Below, in pieces: positions 6,321 to 14,487 of a stretch of 23,458 nt of DNA (the stretch's first letter is position 1; the number at the start of each line of letters is the position of its first letter). The DNA is taken from contig DGXB01000044.1 of NCBI GenBank assembly GCA_002396205.1, positions 1 through 23,458 on the forward strand, written 5' to 3'. The notes beneath the pieces were generated by a model that was not told where the DNA came from, made no database searches, and saw only the letters and a list, made by a program, of their open reading frames with translations. The stretch comes from Bacteroidales bacterium UBA4243 (GTDB lineage Bacteria; Bacteroidota; Bacteroidia; Bacteroidales; F082). A program made the translations under genes and the position numbers.

Positions 6321-7967
6321 TTATTCCAGCAGGACATCGGGGCCCATGTTGTAATAGATGTCAACCGGGATGCCCGAAGCGTTCACGCGGTCGAGGTCCT
6401 TTTGCAGCTCGGGACGGATGACGCAGTTCTCGCCCATCCAAGCCTTGGTGGCTTCGTAGTTGCCGTTGCCTTGGTGCTGGAGAATGTCGCCAGCGAGTTT
6501 TTCAACAGCCACCTTCATCTTCTCGAAGTCGATGGCATACTGGCCTTGTTCGTTGCGGACAAAAGCACCTTCATTCTGGAAATAGTTGAAGGTAAGCATG
6601 TTGGCCTTGCCGTGGGCGCTGGCGGCACCGAAGCGCACCGAGCGGAAGATGCCCGCCATGAAGGTGGTGTAGTTGTCTTCCATCGTGGTGGTGGTGTATT
6701 CGCCCATCTCGGCCAGCTTGGTCACAAGGTAAAGGCCCAACACGTCTGCTTTGGCTTCTTCGAGGGCATTGTATTGGTTGCCAAGGGCTTCGCGAACGGT
6801 GCCCTTGCCGTCGATGGTGTTCTTGATGCCCATGCCGTGGGCGGTCTCGTGGAACATCACGTTGGAGAAGAAGGCGTCAAACTTGATGTGCTCCATCGAC
6901 TCGGGGGTCATCAGTTCCTTGGAGATAGGCTCAAGGATCTTCTCGAACTTGGCCTGCATGGCGTTCTTGAGCTGGAGTTTGCGGGTGCCGCGTTGCAGCT
7001 GCACGCGCTCGTCGTTGGGCAGGTTGATGGCGATGGTCTTGGAGTTGGCGTTGCAGTCGCCGGCGTAGTAAACCACGTCGTAGGCAGCCAGGTCGACGTC
7101 CGATCCAGGCACTTCCTTCTTATACTCGGCAGGCACGGGCAGTTGCTTCTGAAGTTCAGGCACAAACGAGGCATAGCGGGCCAACTGCTTGGTCCACTCT
7201 TGGTCCTTGATGAGGATGAAGGCTTCGTGCGAGGCCTTGATACCGTAGCGGGCATCGGTGTAGTTCTCGATGGGGCCAATCACCATGTCGATGTTGTTGT
7301 TGCGCACGTCCATCCATTGCATGTCGCTCTCAAGATAGTCGTCGGTGCGGAGGGCTTTGGCGCGGAGTTTCAGATATTCGGCAAACTCCTTGTCGCCAGC
7401 CAGCTCGGAAGCCTGATCAAGCAACGAGGCGGCCTTTTCGATTTGTTCGGCGAAGTAGTCGTGATACCACACGCACTTCAGGGCGCCGTTCTCGTCACGG
7501 CGGATCATGGTGTATTGGCTGGTCTTGTTCGGATCGTCGAAGGCGTTCCATTCCTCTTCGGTCATGTCGGCGGGATAGAACTGTGCACCAGCGGGTTTGG
7601 CACCGATGCCGTCGACGAAAGGCTTGTTGCCATCGAGGCCGTCCCAAGGGCCGTAAGCGATGGTGGCGAGTTTCTTGATGTCGGCGTTGTCGCCAATCAT
7701 TTCCATGAGTTGGGCTTTGTCGCCGTAGTTCTCTTGCCAGAAGAGGCCGTCCATGATGTCGGCGGCTTCAAAGAGGAGCTTGAGCATCTCCTTTTCGTTG
7801 GCGGAGAGGTGGTCGATGTTGGTCGTCAGGGTGTACTCGGCGTACTTGTCGGCCATGTGTGTTTCTTGCTTGACAGGCTCTTGGGGCTGTTCAGGTTGTT
7901 TTTTGTTGTCGCAGGCAGTGGCAGCGATGGCCAAAGCAGCGACCAAAGTTAAAGTTTTGATTTTCAT
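6321..7967 (-). CDS. M49 (dipeptidyl peptidase III-like) zinc peptidase, lipoprotein
   Basis: This is a 548-residue protein. The N-terminus (MKIKTLTLVAALAIAATAC) is a lipoprotein signal with Cys19 as the lipidated residue, so the mature protein is membrane anchored, followed by a Pro/Gln/Glu-rich linker. The zinc motif is HETAH at 373-377, with the second motif EEAKAD at 403-408, matching the M49 pair that is HExxxH plus EExxAE/D in classical enzymes. The five-residue HExxH form is also known in some bacterial members. M49 enzymes remove dipeptides from peptide N-termini; an extracytoplasmic M49 enzyme would fit peptide nutrition, though the substrate here is inferred. The -7 box lies about 50 bases upstream. 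A related Zn-dependent hydrolase with another activity cannot be excluded. Confidence 0.87.
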   Translation of the reverse strand: MKIKTLTLVAALAIAATACDNKKQPEQPQEPVKQETHMADKYAEYTLTTNIDHLSANEKEMLKLLFEAADIMDGLFWQENYGDKAQLMEMIGDNADIKKLATIAYGPWDGLDGNKPFVDGIGAKPAGAQFYPADMTEEEWNAFDDPNKTSQYTMIRRDENGALKCVWYHDYFAEQIEKAASLLDQASELAGDKEFAEYLKLRAKALRTDDYLESDMQWMDVRNNNIDMVIGPIENYTDARYGIKASHEAFILIKDQEWTKQLARYASFVPELQKQLPVPAEYKKEVPGSDVDLAAYDVVYYAGDCNANSKTIAINLPNDERVQLQRGTRKLQLKNAMQAKFEKILEPISKELMTPESMEHIKFDAFFSNVMFHETAHGMGIKNTIDGKGTVREALGNQYNALEEAKADVLGLYLVTKLAEMGEYTTTTMEDNYTTFMAGIFRSVRFGAASAHGKANMLTFNYFQNEGAFVRNEQGQYAIDFEKMKVAVEKLAGDILQHQGNGNYEATKAWMGENCVIRPELQKDLDRVNASGIPVDIYYNMGPDVLLE

Positions 7968-8018
7968 TTTAGTATGATTTAAGATTTAAAGATTTGAGAT
8001 TCGAATAGGATTGCGCCG

Positions 8019-8026
8019 CAAAGGTA
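8019..8026 (-). promoter_or_regulatory. Bacteroidetes -7 box for the M49 gene
   Basis: On the minus strand this reads TACCTTTG followed by CGGC, an exact TAnnTTTG. No clear -33 TTTG exists at the expected distance, so only half of the promoter is supported. The leader to the ATG at 7967 would be about 47 bases and includes an AT-rich repeated word. Confidence 0.5.
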
Positions 8027-8110
8027 ATCAAAAAGTCAGATATATGCCGCATAATTATTAATGTTTACTGCTGCGAACTGAGCAGCGGACTTTTTCTGTT
8101 CCAAACAAGC

Positions 8111-8147
8111 AAAAAATGAAAATTCCGTCAGTCAACTGACGGAATTT
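8111..8147 (-). terminator. Rho-independent terminator after the acyl-CoA dehydrogenase gene
   Basis: A perfect 13-bp stem AAATTCCGTCAGT / ACTGACGGAATTT with a two-base loop lies 21 bases after the stop codon. On the minus strand it is followed by a T-rich run (TTCATTTTTTG). It ends the carboxylase-dehydrogenase transcript. Confidence 0.88.
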
Positions 8148-8167
8148 ACAGTTTCTCACCCCGTAAA

Positions 8168-9310
8168 TCAGCATCCGATGGCCCTTGAAATCACCAAACG
8201 GAGGATTTCGGAGGTGCCTTCGCCGATTTGCAGGATGCGTTGGTCGCGATAGAAGCGCTCCATGTCGAACTCCTTCAGCAGCCCGTGACCGCCCATCACC
8301 TGGACGGCATTGTCGCACACCGAGGCAGCCACTTCCGAGCAATAGAGCTTGGCCATGGCAGCTTCCTTGCCAAAGGGACGGTGCTGGTCCTTGAGCCAGC
8401 AGGCGTGATAGAGCAAATTTCTGGCCGCTTCAATCTTCACGGCCATATCGGCGAGCTTGAAGGCCACCGCCTGGAACTTGCAGACTGGCTTGCCGAACTG
8501 CACACGTTTCTTCGAGTAGGCCAAGGCCATCTCGTAGGCGCCTTGCGCACAACCCAAACCCATGGCGGCAATCGACAAGCGACCCGAATCGAGGGTGGCC
8601 AGCATGATGTGGGAACCTTCGCCCGGCTTGCCAAGCACACAGTCGTCCATGAGGCGCACATCGTTGAAGACAAGCTTGCCTGTGTTGGAGGCGCGCCACA
8701 TCATCTTGTCGTGCATAGGCGTTTGAGTGAAGCCCTCCTTTTTGTTTTCCACCAACAGGGCTGTAAACTCCGGCTTGCCATCCTTCATGCCCGACACGGC
8801 TTGCACCGTGGTGCCAAGCGAAATCGGCGTGGCACTATTGGTGATGAAAATCTTGGAGCCGTTGAGGTGCCACAGCGTACCGTCATATTCGGCGGTGGTC
8901 TTGGTGCCACGCGAGTCGCTGCCCGCGTCTTCTTCGGTCAAGCCGAAGCCCCAGAGACGGTCTTTGCTGAGGCGGGGCAGATAGCGTTGCTTCTGTTCCT
9001 CGGTGCCATAATCCTTGATGGGACCGATGCCGAGCGAGTTGTCGGCGGCAATGGTGGCAGCAGTGGAGCCGTCCACACGGGCCAACTCCTCCACAGCAAT
9101 GATATAACTCAGATTATCAAGCCCTTGACCTCCATATTCCTTCGGGACAGTCATACCCAAGAGACCTTGTTCGGCCATCTTGAGGGTCAGTTCCACATCG
9201 AAATGCTGGTCTTCATCATTTTGGCGAGCCACAGGTTTCACTTCCTGTTCGGCGAAGTCGCGCACACGCTGGCGCAGGGCTTCTTGTTCGGGTGTCAGGT
9301 CGAAATTCAT
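8168..9310 (-). CDS. Acyl-CoA dehydrogenase (short/branched-chain type)
   Basis: This is a 380-residue FAD enzyme of normal family length that introduces an alpha-beta double bond into an acyl-CoA and passes electrons to an electron-transfer flavoprotein. Visible motifs are the N-terminal helical domain (LTPEQEALRQRVRDFAEQEV), WGFGLTEEDAGSDSRGTKT of the FAD/substrate domain, FGKPVCKFQAVAFKLADMA and QVMGGHGLLKEFDMERFYRD. The catalytic glutamate lies in GEGTSEI (Glu364). It follows the biotin carboxylase gene by 29 bases and ends at a strong terminator, so the two form an operon. That pairing is reminiscent of leucine (isovaleryl-CoA) or propionyl-CoA pathways, but the acyl chain used cannot be decided from sequence alone. 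Confidence 0.94.
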   Translation of the reverse strand: MNFDLTPEQEALRQRVRDFAEQEVKPVARQNDEDQHFDVELTLKMAEQGLLGMTVPKEYGGQGLDNLSYIIAVEELARVDGSTAATIAADNSLGIGPIKDYGTEEQKQRYLPRLSKDRLWGFGLTEEDAGSDSRGTKTTAEYDGTLWHLNGSKIFITNSATPISLGTTVQAVSGMKDGKPEFTALLVENKKEGFTQTPMHDKMMWRASNTGKLVFNDVRLMDDCVLGKPGEGSHIMLATLDSGRLSIAAMGLGCAQGAYEMALAYSKKRVQFGKPVCKFQAVAFKLADMAVKIEAARNLLYHACWLKDQHRPFGKEAAMAKLYCSEVAASVCDNAVQVMGGHGLLKEFDMERFYRDQRILQIGEGTSEILRLVISRAIGC

Positions 9311-9339
9311 GTATTATTCAAAATTTAAAATTCAAAGAT

Positions 9340-11334
9340 TTAAGATTCCAACTCAATTAACTGCATTTTATTGTCCACCATCTGGCCTTCAGCGACCAAA
9401 ATCTTCTTCACCTTGGCCTGCCCCGGTGCCACGATGTTGTTCTCCATCTTCATAGCTTCCACCACCATCATAATCGTTCCTTCATTCACCGTATCACCCT
9501 CCTTGACGTTGATTTTCACCACTTTGCCAGGCATGGGCGACACCAAGCGCGACCTGTCGTTGACCGACTCCTTGCAGGCATAATCCAAGGTATCGTTGAG
9601 TTGGTCGGTGCGGAAGCAGGTGAAGTTGAGACCATGGAAATTGACGATGGTCTTGTGTTCATCGTTGATGGAGCAATAGACCGTCTCGGTGCGACCGTTG
9701 AGCATGATTTTCAACTGATTATTATCGTATTGGATAAATTCCACCACGAAAGGCATCTCCCCTATCGTACCCATAATCTTCTTCGCCTCGGCAGCACGGA
9801 TGCTGACGGGCACTTTTTGTCCTTCCACATCAACCGTGAGTTGCATCCTATAGCGCCAATAGCCAATCTCTTCCCACACGTTCTCCGTTGTTTGCCCAAC
9901 GTGCTTCTTCCCAAAGTCATACATCAAGAATGCCGCAATTATATCATTGACATTCTGATTCTTACGTGCTTCATTTAAGGCGTTCAAAAGCGCGTCTTGA
10001 TGGGTGGCACAAAACGAAGTATCCATCCTGTTTTCGATGAAATCATCGTTTTTGATCACTTCCCAAAGGTAGGCTTTGTTGGTGGTCAGGCCTTGGATGA
10101 TGAACTGTTTCAACGAATTTCGTGCCGTCTCAATGGCGCCTTGCCGGTCTTTGGCGTGACAGACGAGCTTGGCAATCATCGGGTCGTAGGCTTCAGAGAC
10201 GGAACAAGGTCCTTCGATGCTGCTATCAACACGGGTACCACGCACTTGTGGCTCGTGATAGGCGGTCACCTTGCCTGGCGTGGGCAGGAAACCGTTGGCG
10301 GGGTCTTCGGCATAGATGCGCAACTCGATGGCATGACCTTGGGGTTGTATCGTGTCTTGCGTCCAGCCCATCTCCTTGCCACGAGCAATGCGGATTTGTT
10401 CTTCCACTATGTCGATGCCCGTGCGCATCTCAGTGACGGGATGCTCCACTTGGATGCGGGTGTTCATCTCCAAGAAATAGAAGTTCAATCCTTTGTCAAC
10501 CAAGAACTCAACGGTGCCCGCGTTGCGATAGCCGATGGCTTTGCAGAGTTTCACGGCGGTATCGCAAATCTGCTGACGTTTCTCATCAGTCAGCGTTGGC
10601 GAAGGCGACTCTTCGATGATTTTCTGGTAACGACGTTGAATGGTACATTCACGCTCGCCAAGGTGGATGACATTGCCGAAATGGTCGGCAAGCACCTGCA
10701 CTTCGATATGCCGAGGATTCTCGATATATTGCTCAACGAACACAGTGCCATCGCCAAAGTACTTCTCCGCTTCGCGCGAAGCACGTTCAAGCTCCAATTG
10801 CAGGTCTGACTTTTCCCAAACAATGTGCATTCCCTTGCCTCCTCCACCTGCCGCCGCCTTAATCAATATGGGATAAGGCAATTTGTCGGCCATGTCGAGG
10901 ATTTCCTCATGGCTACCCATCGCACCAAAAGTGACGGGAATACCATTCTTGACGGCTACCTTACGGGATTCGATCTTGTTGCCCATCAGCCGCATGGAAT
11001 GGGCATCGGGACCAATGAAAATGAGATTGTTGGCCTCGCAAGCCTCAACAAGGGCGGGACTCTCAGAGAGGAAACCATAACCCGGATGAATGGCATCGGC
11101 ACCGGCATCCAAGGCGGCATCGACAATCTTTTGGACATTAAGATAGGTGTCTTTCAGTGTGCCATTGCCCAGTGGACAGGCTTCGTCGGCCAAGCGTCGG
11201 TGCAGTGCTTCGGCATCATTGTCGGCAAATACCGCCACCGAGGCGATATGGAGCTTCCGCAGCGTCTTGATGACGCGCACGGCAATCTCGCCACGGTTGG
11301 CCACCAACACCTTGTTTATTTTCTTGCTGTTCAT
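9340..11334 (-). CDS. Biotin-dependent acyl-CoA carboxylase alpha subunit (biotin carboxylase plus biotin carrier domain)
   Basis: This is a 664-residue protein. The N-terminal biotin carboxylase domain has KVLVANRGEIAVR, the ATP-grasp glycine loop GGGGKG (about 163-168), and FLEMNTRIQVEHPVTE. A linker region follows, then a C-terminal biotinyl domain with EAMKMEN, where Lys629 is the biotin attachment site. The fused layout and length match alpha subunits of propionyl-, methylcrotonyl- or broad acyl-CoA carboxylases rather than stand-alone AccC. It would carboxylate its own biotin with ATP and bicarbonate and pass the group to a carboxyltransferase beta subunit, which is not in the window. 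It is co-transcribed with the acyl-CoA dehydrogenase downstream. Substrate specificity resides in the missing subunit and so is unknown. Confidence 0.92.
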   Translation of the reverse strand: MNSKKINKVLVANRGEIAVRVIKTLRKLHIASVAVFADNDAEALHRRLADEACPLGNGTLKDTYLNVQKIVDAALDAGADAIHPGYGFLSESPALVEACEANNLIFIGPDAHSMRLMGNKIESRKVAVKNGIPVTFGAMGSHEEILDMADKLPYPILIKAAAGGGGKGMHIVWEKSDLQLELERASREAEKYFGDGTVFVEQYIENPRHIEVQVLADHFGNVIHLGERECTIQRRYQKIIEESPSPTLTDEKRQQICDTAVKLCKAIGYRNAGTVEFLVDKGLNFYFLEMNTRIQVEHPVTEMRTGIDIVEEQIRIARGKEMGWTQDTIQPQGHAIELRIYAEDPANGFLPTPGKVTAYHEPQVRGTRVDSSIEGPCSVSEAYDPMIAKLVCHAKDRQGAIETARNSLKQFIIQGLTTNKAYLWEVIKNDDFIENRMDTSFCATHQDALLNALNEARKNQNVNDIIAAFLMYDFGKKHVGQTTENVWEEIGYWRYRMQLTVDVEGQKVPVSIRAAEAKKIMGTIGEMPFVVEFIQYDNNQLKIMLNGRTETVYCSINDEHKTIVNFHGLNFTCFRTDQLNDTLDYACKESVNDRSRLVSPMPGKVVKINVKEGDTVNEGTIMMVVEAMKMENNIVAPGQAKVKKILVAEGQMVDNKMQLIELES

Positions 11335-11351
11335 AACGATTCAATGAAACG

Positions 11352-11359
11352 CAAAAATA
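11352..11359 (-). promoter_or_regulatory. Possible -7 box for the carboxylase operon
   Basis: On the minus strand this reads TATTTTTG followed by CG, an exact TAnnTTTG, about 18 bases before the ATG at 11334. It lies in the T-tract of the terminator of the preceding gene. No -33 TTTG is seen at the right spacing. Confidence 0.42.
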
Positions 11360-11360
11360 C

Positions 11361-11393
11361 AAAAAGAAAGACAACCTTTGCAGATTGTCTTTC
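11361..11393 (-). terminator. Rho-independent terminator after the T9SS protein gene
   Basis: A perfect 9-bp stem GAAAGACAA / TTGTCTTTC with a 10-base loop is followed on the minus strand by TTTTTGTATTTTTG. It lies about 50 bases after the stop of the T9SS gene. The opposite side is also T-rich, so it could act in both directions. Confidence 0.75.
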
Positions 11394-11411
11394 CATTTTT
11401 TTTGTTTGTTC

Positions 11412-11439
11412 ATAGAGACGTGCCAGGGCGCGTCTCAAC
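11412..11439. repeat. Palindrome of the GTAGAGACG family (decayed copy)
   Basis: Left arm ATAGAGACG and right arm CGTCTCAAC flank GCCAGGGC. Compared with 6278-6305 it has one change in each outer arm and one in the core, so it is a diverged copy of the same 28-base element. It lies just after the T9SS gene stop codon and before the terminator. Confidence 0.75.
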
Positions 11440-11445
11440 AGGAAA

Positions 11446-14328
11446 TCAATAGACCAAGAACTTCACGCTGGCGTTGTTGGCACCTTGGTTGAGGCGCAAG
11501 ATGTAGGAACCGGCGCTGAGGTTTTCGGCATTGAGGTTGATTTGGTGTTCGCCTTCGGTCATGCGACCCATGTTCTGGTTCATCACCATGCGGCCTGTCA
11601 TGTCGAACACCTGATAGCTGACGTTGGCGCTCTCATTAAGCTCGAAGCTGACAGTGGCTTGGCTGCTGACCGGGTTGGGATACAAGCTGACAGTAACATC
11701 GCTGACAACCTCGTTGTTTTCGGGCACGCTGGCGAACTCCTTCTTGTAGTTCTCGCAGCGGAACATGCCACGGCCATAGGTAGCGGCATAGATGACACCC
11801 GTATTGTAGACACCAGGATACTCTGTGACGAAGACACCTTCCTCTGTCTCGTTCTCAATCGTCTCGGTTTCGTGGAAGAGGATTTGTTGCTTCAGTTCCA
11901 TGACCGGCACTTCGCCCATCATCTTAGTCTCGGCAATCCAGTCGGGGTTGGTGATGTTCTTCGTTCTGTAGATACCACGTTCGGTGCCGATGATGACATC
12001 GCCTGTCACCATTTCAATCACAGAGGAGTAAACCGGCATCTTGGGCAGGTTGGCCTGCTTGCTCACGAAGGTCGGGGCATCAGCCATGGCGTTGGTCGAA
12101 TAGAGCACAAACACATTGTCGGCACCATAGTTGCCACAAGTCACAATCACATTGTTGTTGTTACGCGGGTCGACGCTCACTGAGGTGATGCACTGGCCAT
12201 CGATGGGGAGTTCGATTTCAGTGGTAGTCACAGCAAACAGCGAGTCGGTGATGGTACCAGAGGTTTCATCAACGACGGTATTGAGGCCAGAGACACGGAA
12301 GAGTCTACCACTCTTCATACCAACAAACATATTGTCGCCATCGGGAGTGATAGCCATGCTCAGCGGTTCGCCAGTGAATCCAGAATGAGCTCTGTCGGCA
12401 ACCTTATACCATTGGGCTTCCACATTGAATTGGAGAGGCGTGCGCGTCATGGTAAGAACGTCGGTGAAGGCCACAAAGAAGGTGGCGGTAACGGGATCGT
12501 GCACTTCGATGGAGTCGCCAACTGCAAGATCGGAAGCAAGCGTGTAGTGGAAGGGGAAGTTGTTGGCACCCACCACCATCACATCAGTACCGCTCGGGAT
12601 AACAGCGCCTGTTTCATTGAAGAACCAAGCCGTCTCGGGATTCGTTTGGTTGTCATATCTCTCATGGAGCAGGATAGGCAAGCGGAACGAAGTGGTGCTC
12701 AAGCCAAGCGATGAATGGGAAGTGAAGTTGCTCGACACCCAGTCTTCGCCAGCGGTCTCAGTACGTTGCAATCCACCGCCCTTATAGGTGACGAAGAAAG
12801 TGTTCGGGTTGAGCACAGAAATGGCGCAAGGGCCAGCGTGTGAATCATCGTTGAAGATGCCTTCGTTGGCACCCATAGGATTGATCCACAAACCAGCATT
12901 GACATCGCTGGTGTTTTCATCACCCTCAATCAACACCGTGCCATGATCAAGGCCAGCGGCAAGGATGCGGGTATCTTTGCCAGAGACGGCCACATTGAAC
13001 ATGCGCGAAGTGACATAATTGCGGTTGCAATTGCTGAAGGTAAACCTGCCCGTGCCCTTGAAGACACCACCATCGGTACCAATGTAGCATTCCTGGCTAT
13101 TGTTGGGATTGAACACCATGGTGTGGAGACCAACATGGAGATAGTCGGGCATGTAATAATAGGAATCTGCATTGATTTGGCTGGCGAGATACAAACCACC
13201 GTTCACGGGTTTCGTAAGCGACCAGAGGTTGTAGCCAAGCACATACAAAAGGCCTTCGTTCTCAGGGTCGACAACAATGCCGTGATTATAGAGGCCAAAG
13301 CCGGCATAAAGCGTATTGCCTTGCGAAGGTGTGACGGTCGGGAAAGCGGTAGCCCAAGTTTCGCCCTTGTCTTCAGAAACGAAAACTCCGATGTGGTTAC
13401 CGTTGCCATCGATGCCAGCCACATAAATCACATTGTTGTTGGAGGGGGCAATGGCGATGTCGACCAAACCGGCGGGTTTGGGCAGCAGGCTGTCGCCTTC
13501 CAACATATTGGTGCTGGTGCCGGTGTGTGAAACCATGAGGTTGATGTCCGAACCAATATAAACTTGGTTCTCGACCACGGCGACGATAGTGTTGTCGCTG
13601 CCGACTTTCACCGAAATGGCGTTGCCCGGGATGGCGTTGGTCCAATTTTGGCCTTTGTCGTTGGAGCACATCAGGCCATCGTTGGTGGCCACCAACAGCG
13701 CATTGCCAGCCACGGCGATTTCATTGATATAGAGCCAAGAATCCTCAGTCGGGGCTTTGACCAATTCAAACACATCGTCGACGAGCCTGTAAAGGCCGGT
13801 ACCGACGAAGCTGTTATTGTAGCCTTGTTGATCGAGGCCATTGAACTTCACGCCATTGTTGCCGTCGCCGGTACCCACATAGATGACACCGTCGGCATCT
13901 TGAGCCATGCAGCTGACCATCAAGGCGAGGTCGCCCACCTGATGCCAGGTGATGCCGTGGTTATAGGACTTGTAGACGCCGCCACCTTTGGAGCCGATGT
14001 AAATCTGGCCATTGGTATGGCCTTCGTAAAGTCTGTTGTCGTAAAGGACAGCCGTGGTTTGGCCACCCATGTTGTCGGGGCCCATAGTGAGCCAATAGAG
14101 CGGCTTGTTGGCATCGTTCCTTGTTGCAGGAGCTTGCATTGCCTTAAGCACGTCGGCAGGATCAATCAAGCCAGTGTGTTGGTTAGCGCGAAGACTGCCC
14201 ATAAAGCTCTCCGCATCGTTGTTTTGGGTGCGCGGAACATAGTGCCCACCTTGGTCAGCAACAGCCAAAGTTTGGCCTAAGACCATGATTACCAAAAGTA
14301 AACTGATAGGTAAAAATCTCTTTTTCAT
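11446..14328 (-). CDS. Large secreted beta-propeller-like protein with T9SS type A sorting domain
   Basis: This is a 960-residue protein. It has a signal peptide (MKKRFLPISLLLVIMVLGQTLA) and a long region with Asp-box (BNR) motifs of the form SxDxGxxW: SYNHGITW (121-128), SNDKGQNW (222-229), SEDKGETW (318-325). Each follows a short beta-rich stretch such as VIYVGTGDG, as in sialidase- or Vps10-like propellers. The last 80 residues begin SLYPNPVSSQATVSFEL, contain FDMTGRMV and LSAGSYILRL, and form a type A T9SS C-terminal domain. The protein should therefore cross the outer membrane by the type IX system and be attached to the surface or released. No sialidase catalytic residues could be assigned, so enzyme activity should not be assumed. 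It is flanked by its own -7 box and terminator, so it is probably monocistronic. Confidence 0.9.
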   Translation of the reverse strand: MKKRFLPISLLLVIMVLGQTLAVADQGGHYVPRTQNNDAESFMGSLRANQHTGLIDPADVLKAMQAPATRNDANKPLYWLTMGPDNMGGQTTAVLYDNRLYEGHTNGQIYIGSKGGGVYKSYNHGITWHQVGDLALMVSCMAQDADGVIYVGTGDGNNGVKFNGLDQQGYNNSFVGTGLYRLVDDVFELVKAPTEDSWLYINEIAVAGNALLVATNDGLMCSNDKGQNWTNAIPGNAISVKVGSDNTIVAVVENQVYIGSDINLMVSHTGTSTNMLEGDSLLPKPAGLVDIAIAPSNNNVIYVAGIDGNGNHIGVFVSEDKGETWATAFPTVTPSQGNTLYAGFGLYNHGIVVDPENEGLLYVLGYNLWSLTKPVNGGLYLASQINADSYYYMPDYLHVGLHTMVFNPNNSQECYIGTDGGVFKGTGRFTFSNCNRNYVTSRMFNVAVSGKDTRILAAGLDHGTVLIEGDENTSDVNAGLWINPMGANEGIFNDDSHAGPCAISVLNPNTFFVTYKGGGLQRTETAGEDWVSSNFTSHSSLGLSTTSFRLPILLHERYDNQTNPETAWFFNETGAVIPSGTDVMVVGANNFPFHYTLASDLAVGDSIEVHDPVTATFFVAFTDVLTMTRTPLQFNVEAQWYKVADRAHSGFTGEPLSMAITPDGDNMFVGMKSGRLFRVSGLNTVVDETSGTITDSLFAVTTTEIELPIDGQCITSVSVDPRNNNNVIVTCGNYGADNVFVLYSTNAMADAPTFVSKQANLPKMPVYSSVIEMVTGDVIIGTERGIYRTKNITNPDWIAETKMMGEVPVMELKQQILFHETETIENETEEGVFVTEYPGVYNTGVIYAATYGRGMFRCENYKKEFASVPENNEVVSDVTVSLYPNPVSSQATVSFELNESANVSYQVFDMTGRMVMNQNMGRMTEGEHQINLNAENLSAGSYILRLNQGANNASVKFLVY

Positions 14329-14396
14329 ATCTTGAAATTTTAATTAATTCTCTAATTACAAACGTTTTGACACTTTTTCACTTTAAATATGGTCTG

Positions 14397-14404
14397 CAAA
14401 TATA
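14397..14404 (-). promoter_or_regulatory. Bacteroidetes -7 box for the T9SS protein gene
   Basis: On the minus strand this reads TATATTTG followed by CAGA, an exact TAnnTTTG, giving a leader of about 60 bases. A TTTG lies only 11 bases upstream, too close for a standard -33. The 159-base AT-rich gap 14329-14487 otherwise holds only an A/T hairpin. Confidence 0.5.
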
Positions 14405-14435
14405 GGACATTCTTTCAAAGAAATTACATTTTTAG

Positions 14436-14457
14436 GAAAAAAAATTCATTTTTTTTC
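14436..14457 (-). terminator. Possible A/T hairpin terminator at the end of the bat operon
   Basis: GAAAAAAAA, four bases, TTTTTTTTC forms a 9-bp stem made almost only of A-T pairs, 30 bases after the batE stop. It is weak for an intrinsic terminator, but it is the only candidate between batE and the next gene. Confidence 0.35.
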
Positions 14458-14487
14458 TCAAAAAATCATTTTATCCCCTCGAAAGGC

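Noticed and set aside
6291..7952. Long open frame on the plus strand opposite the M49 gene
   Set aside because: It is antisense to a gene with signal peptide and zinc motifs. Its Val/Leu/His-rich translation is typical of the complement of a GC-biased gene, and it has no promoter or domain.
8073..8101. Small hairpin GCTGC/GCAGC followed by TTTTT on the plus strand
   Set aside because: The stem is only five base pairs, and no plus-strand gene precedes it.
8228..9328. Long open frame on the plus strand opposite the acyl-CoA dehydrogenase
   Set aside because: It is antisense to a complete, conserved enzyme gene and shows no recognisable domain.
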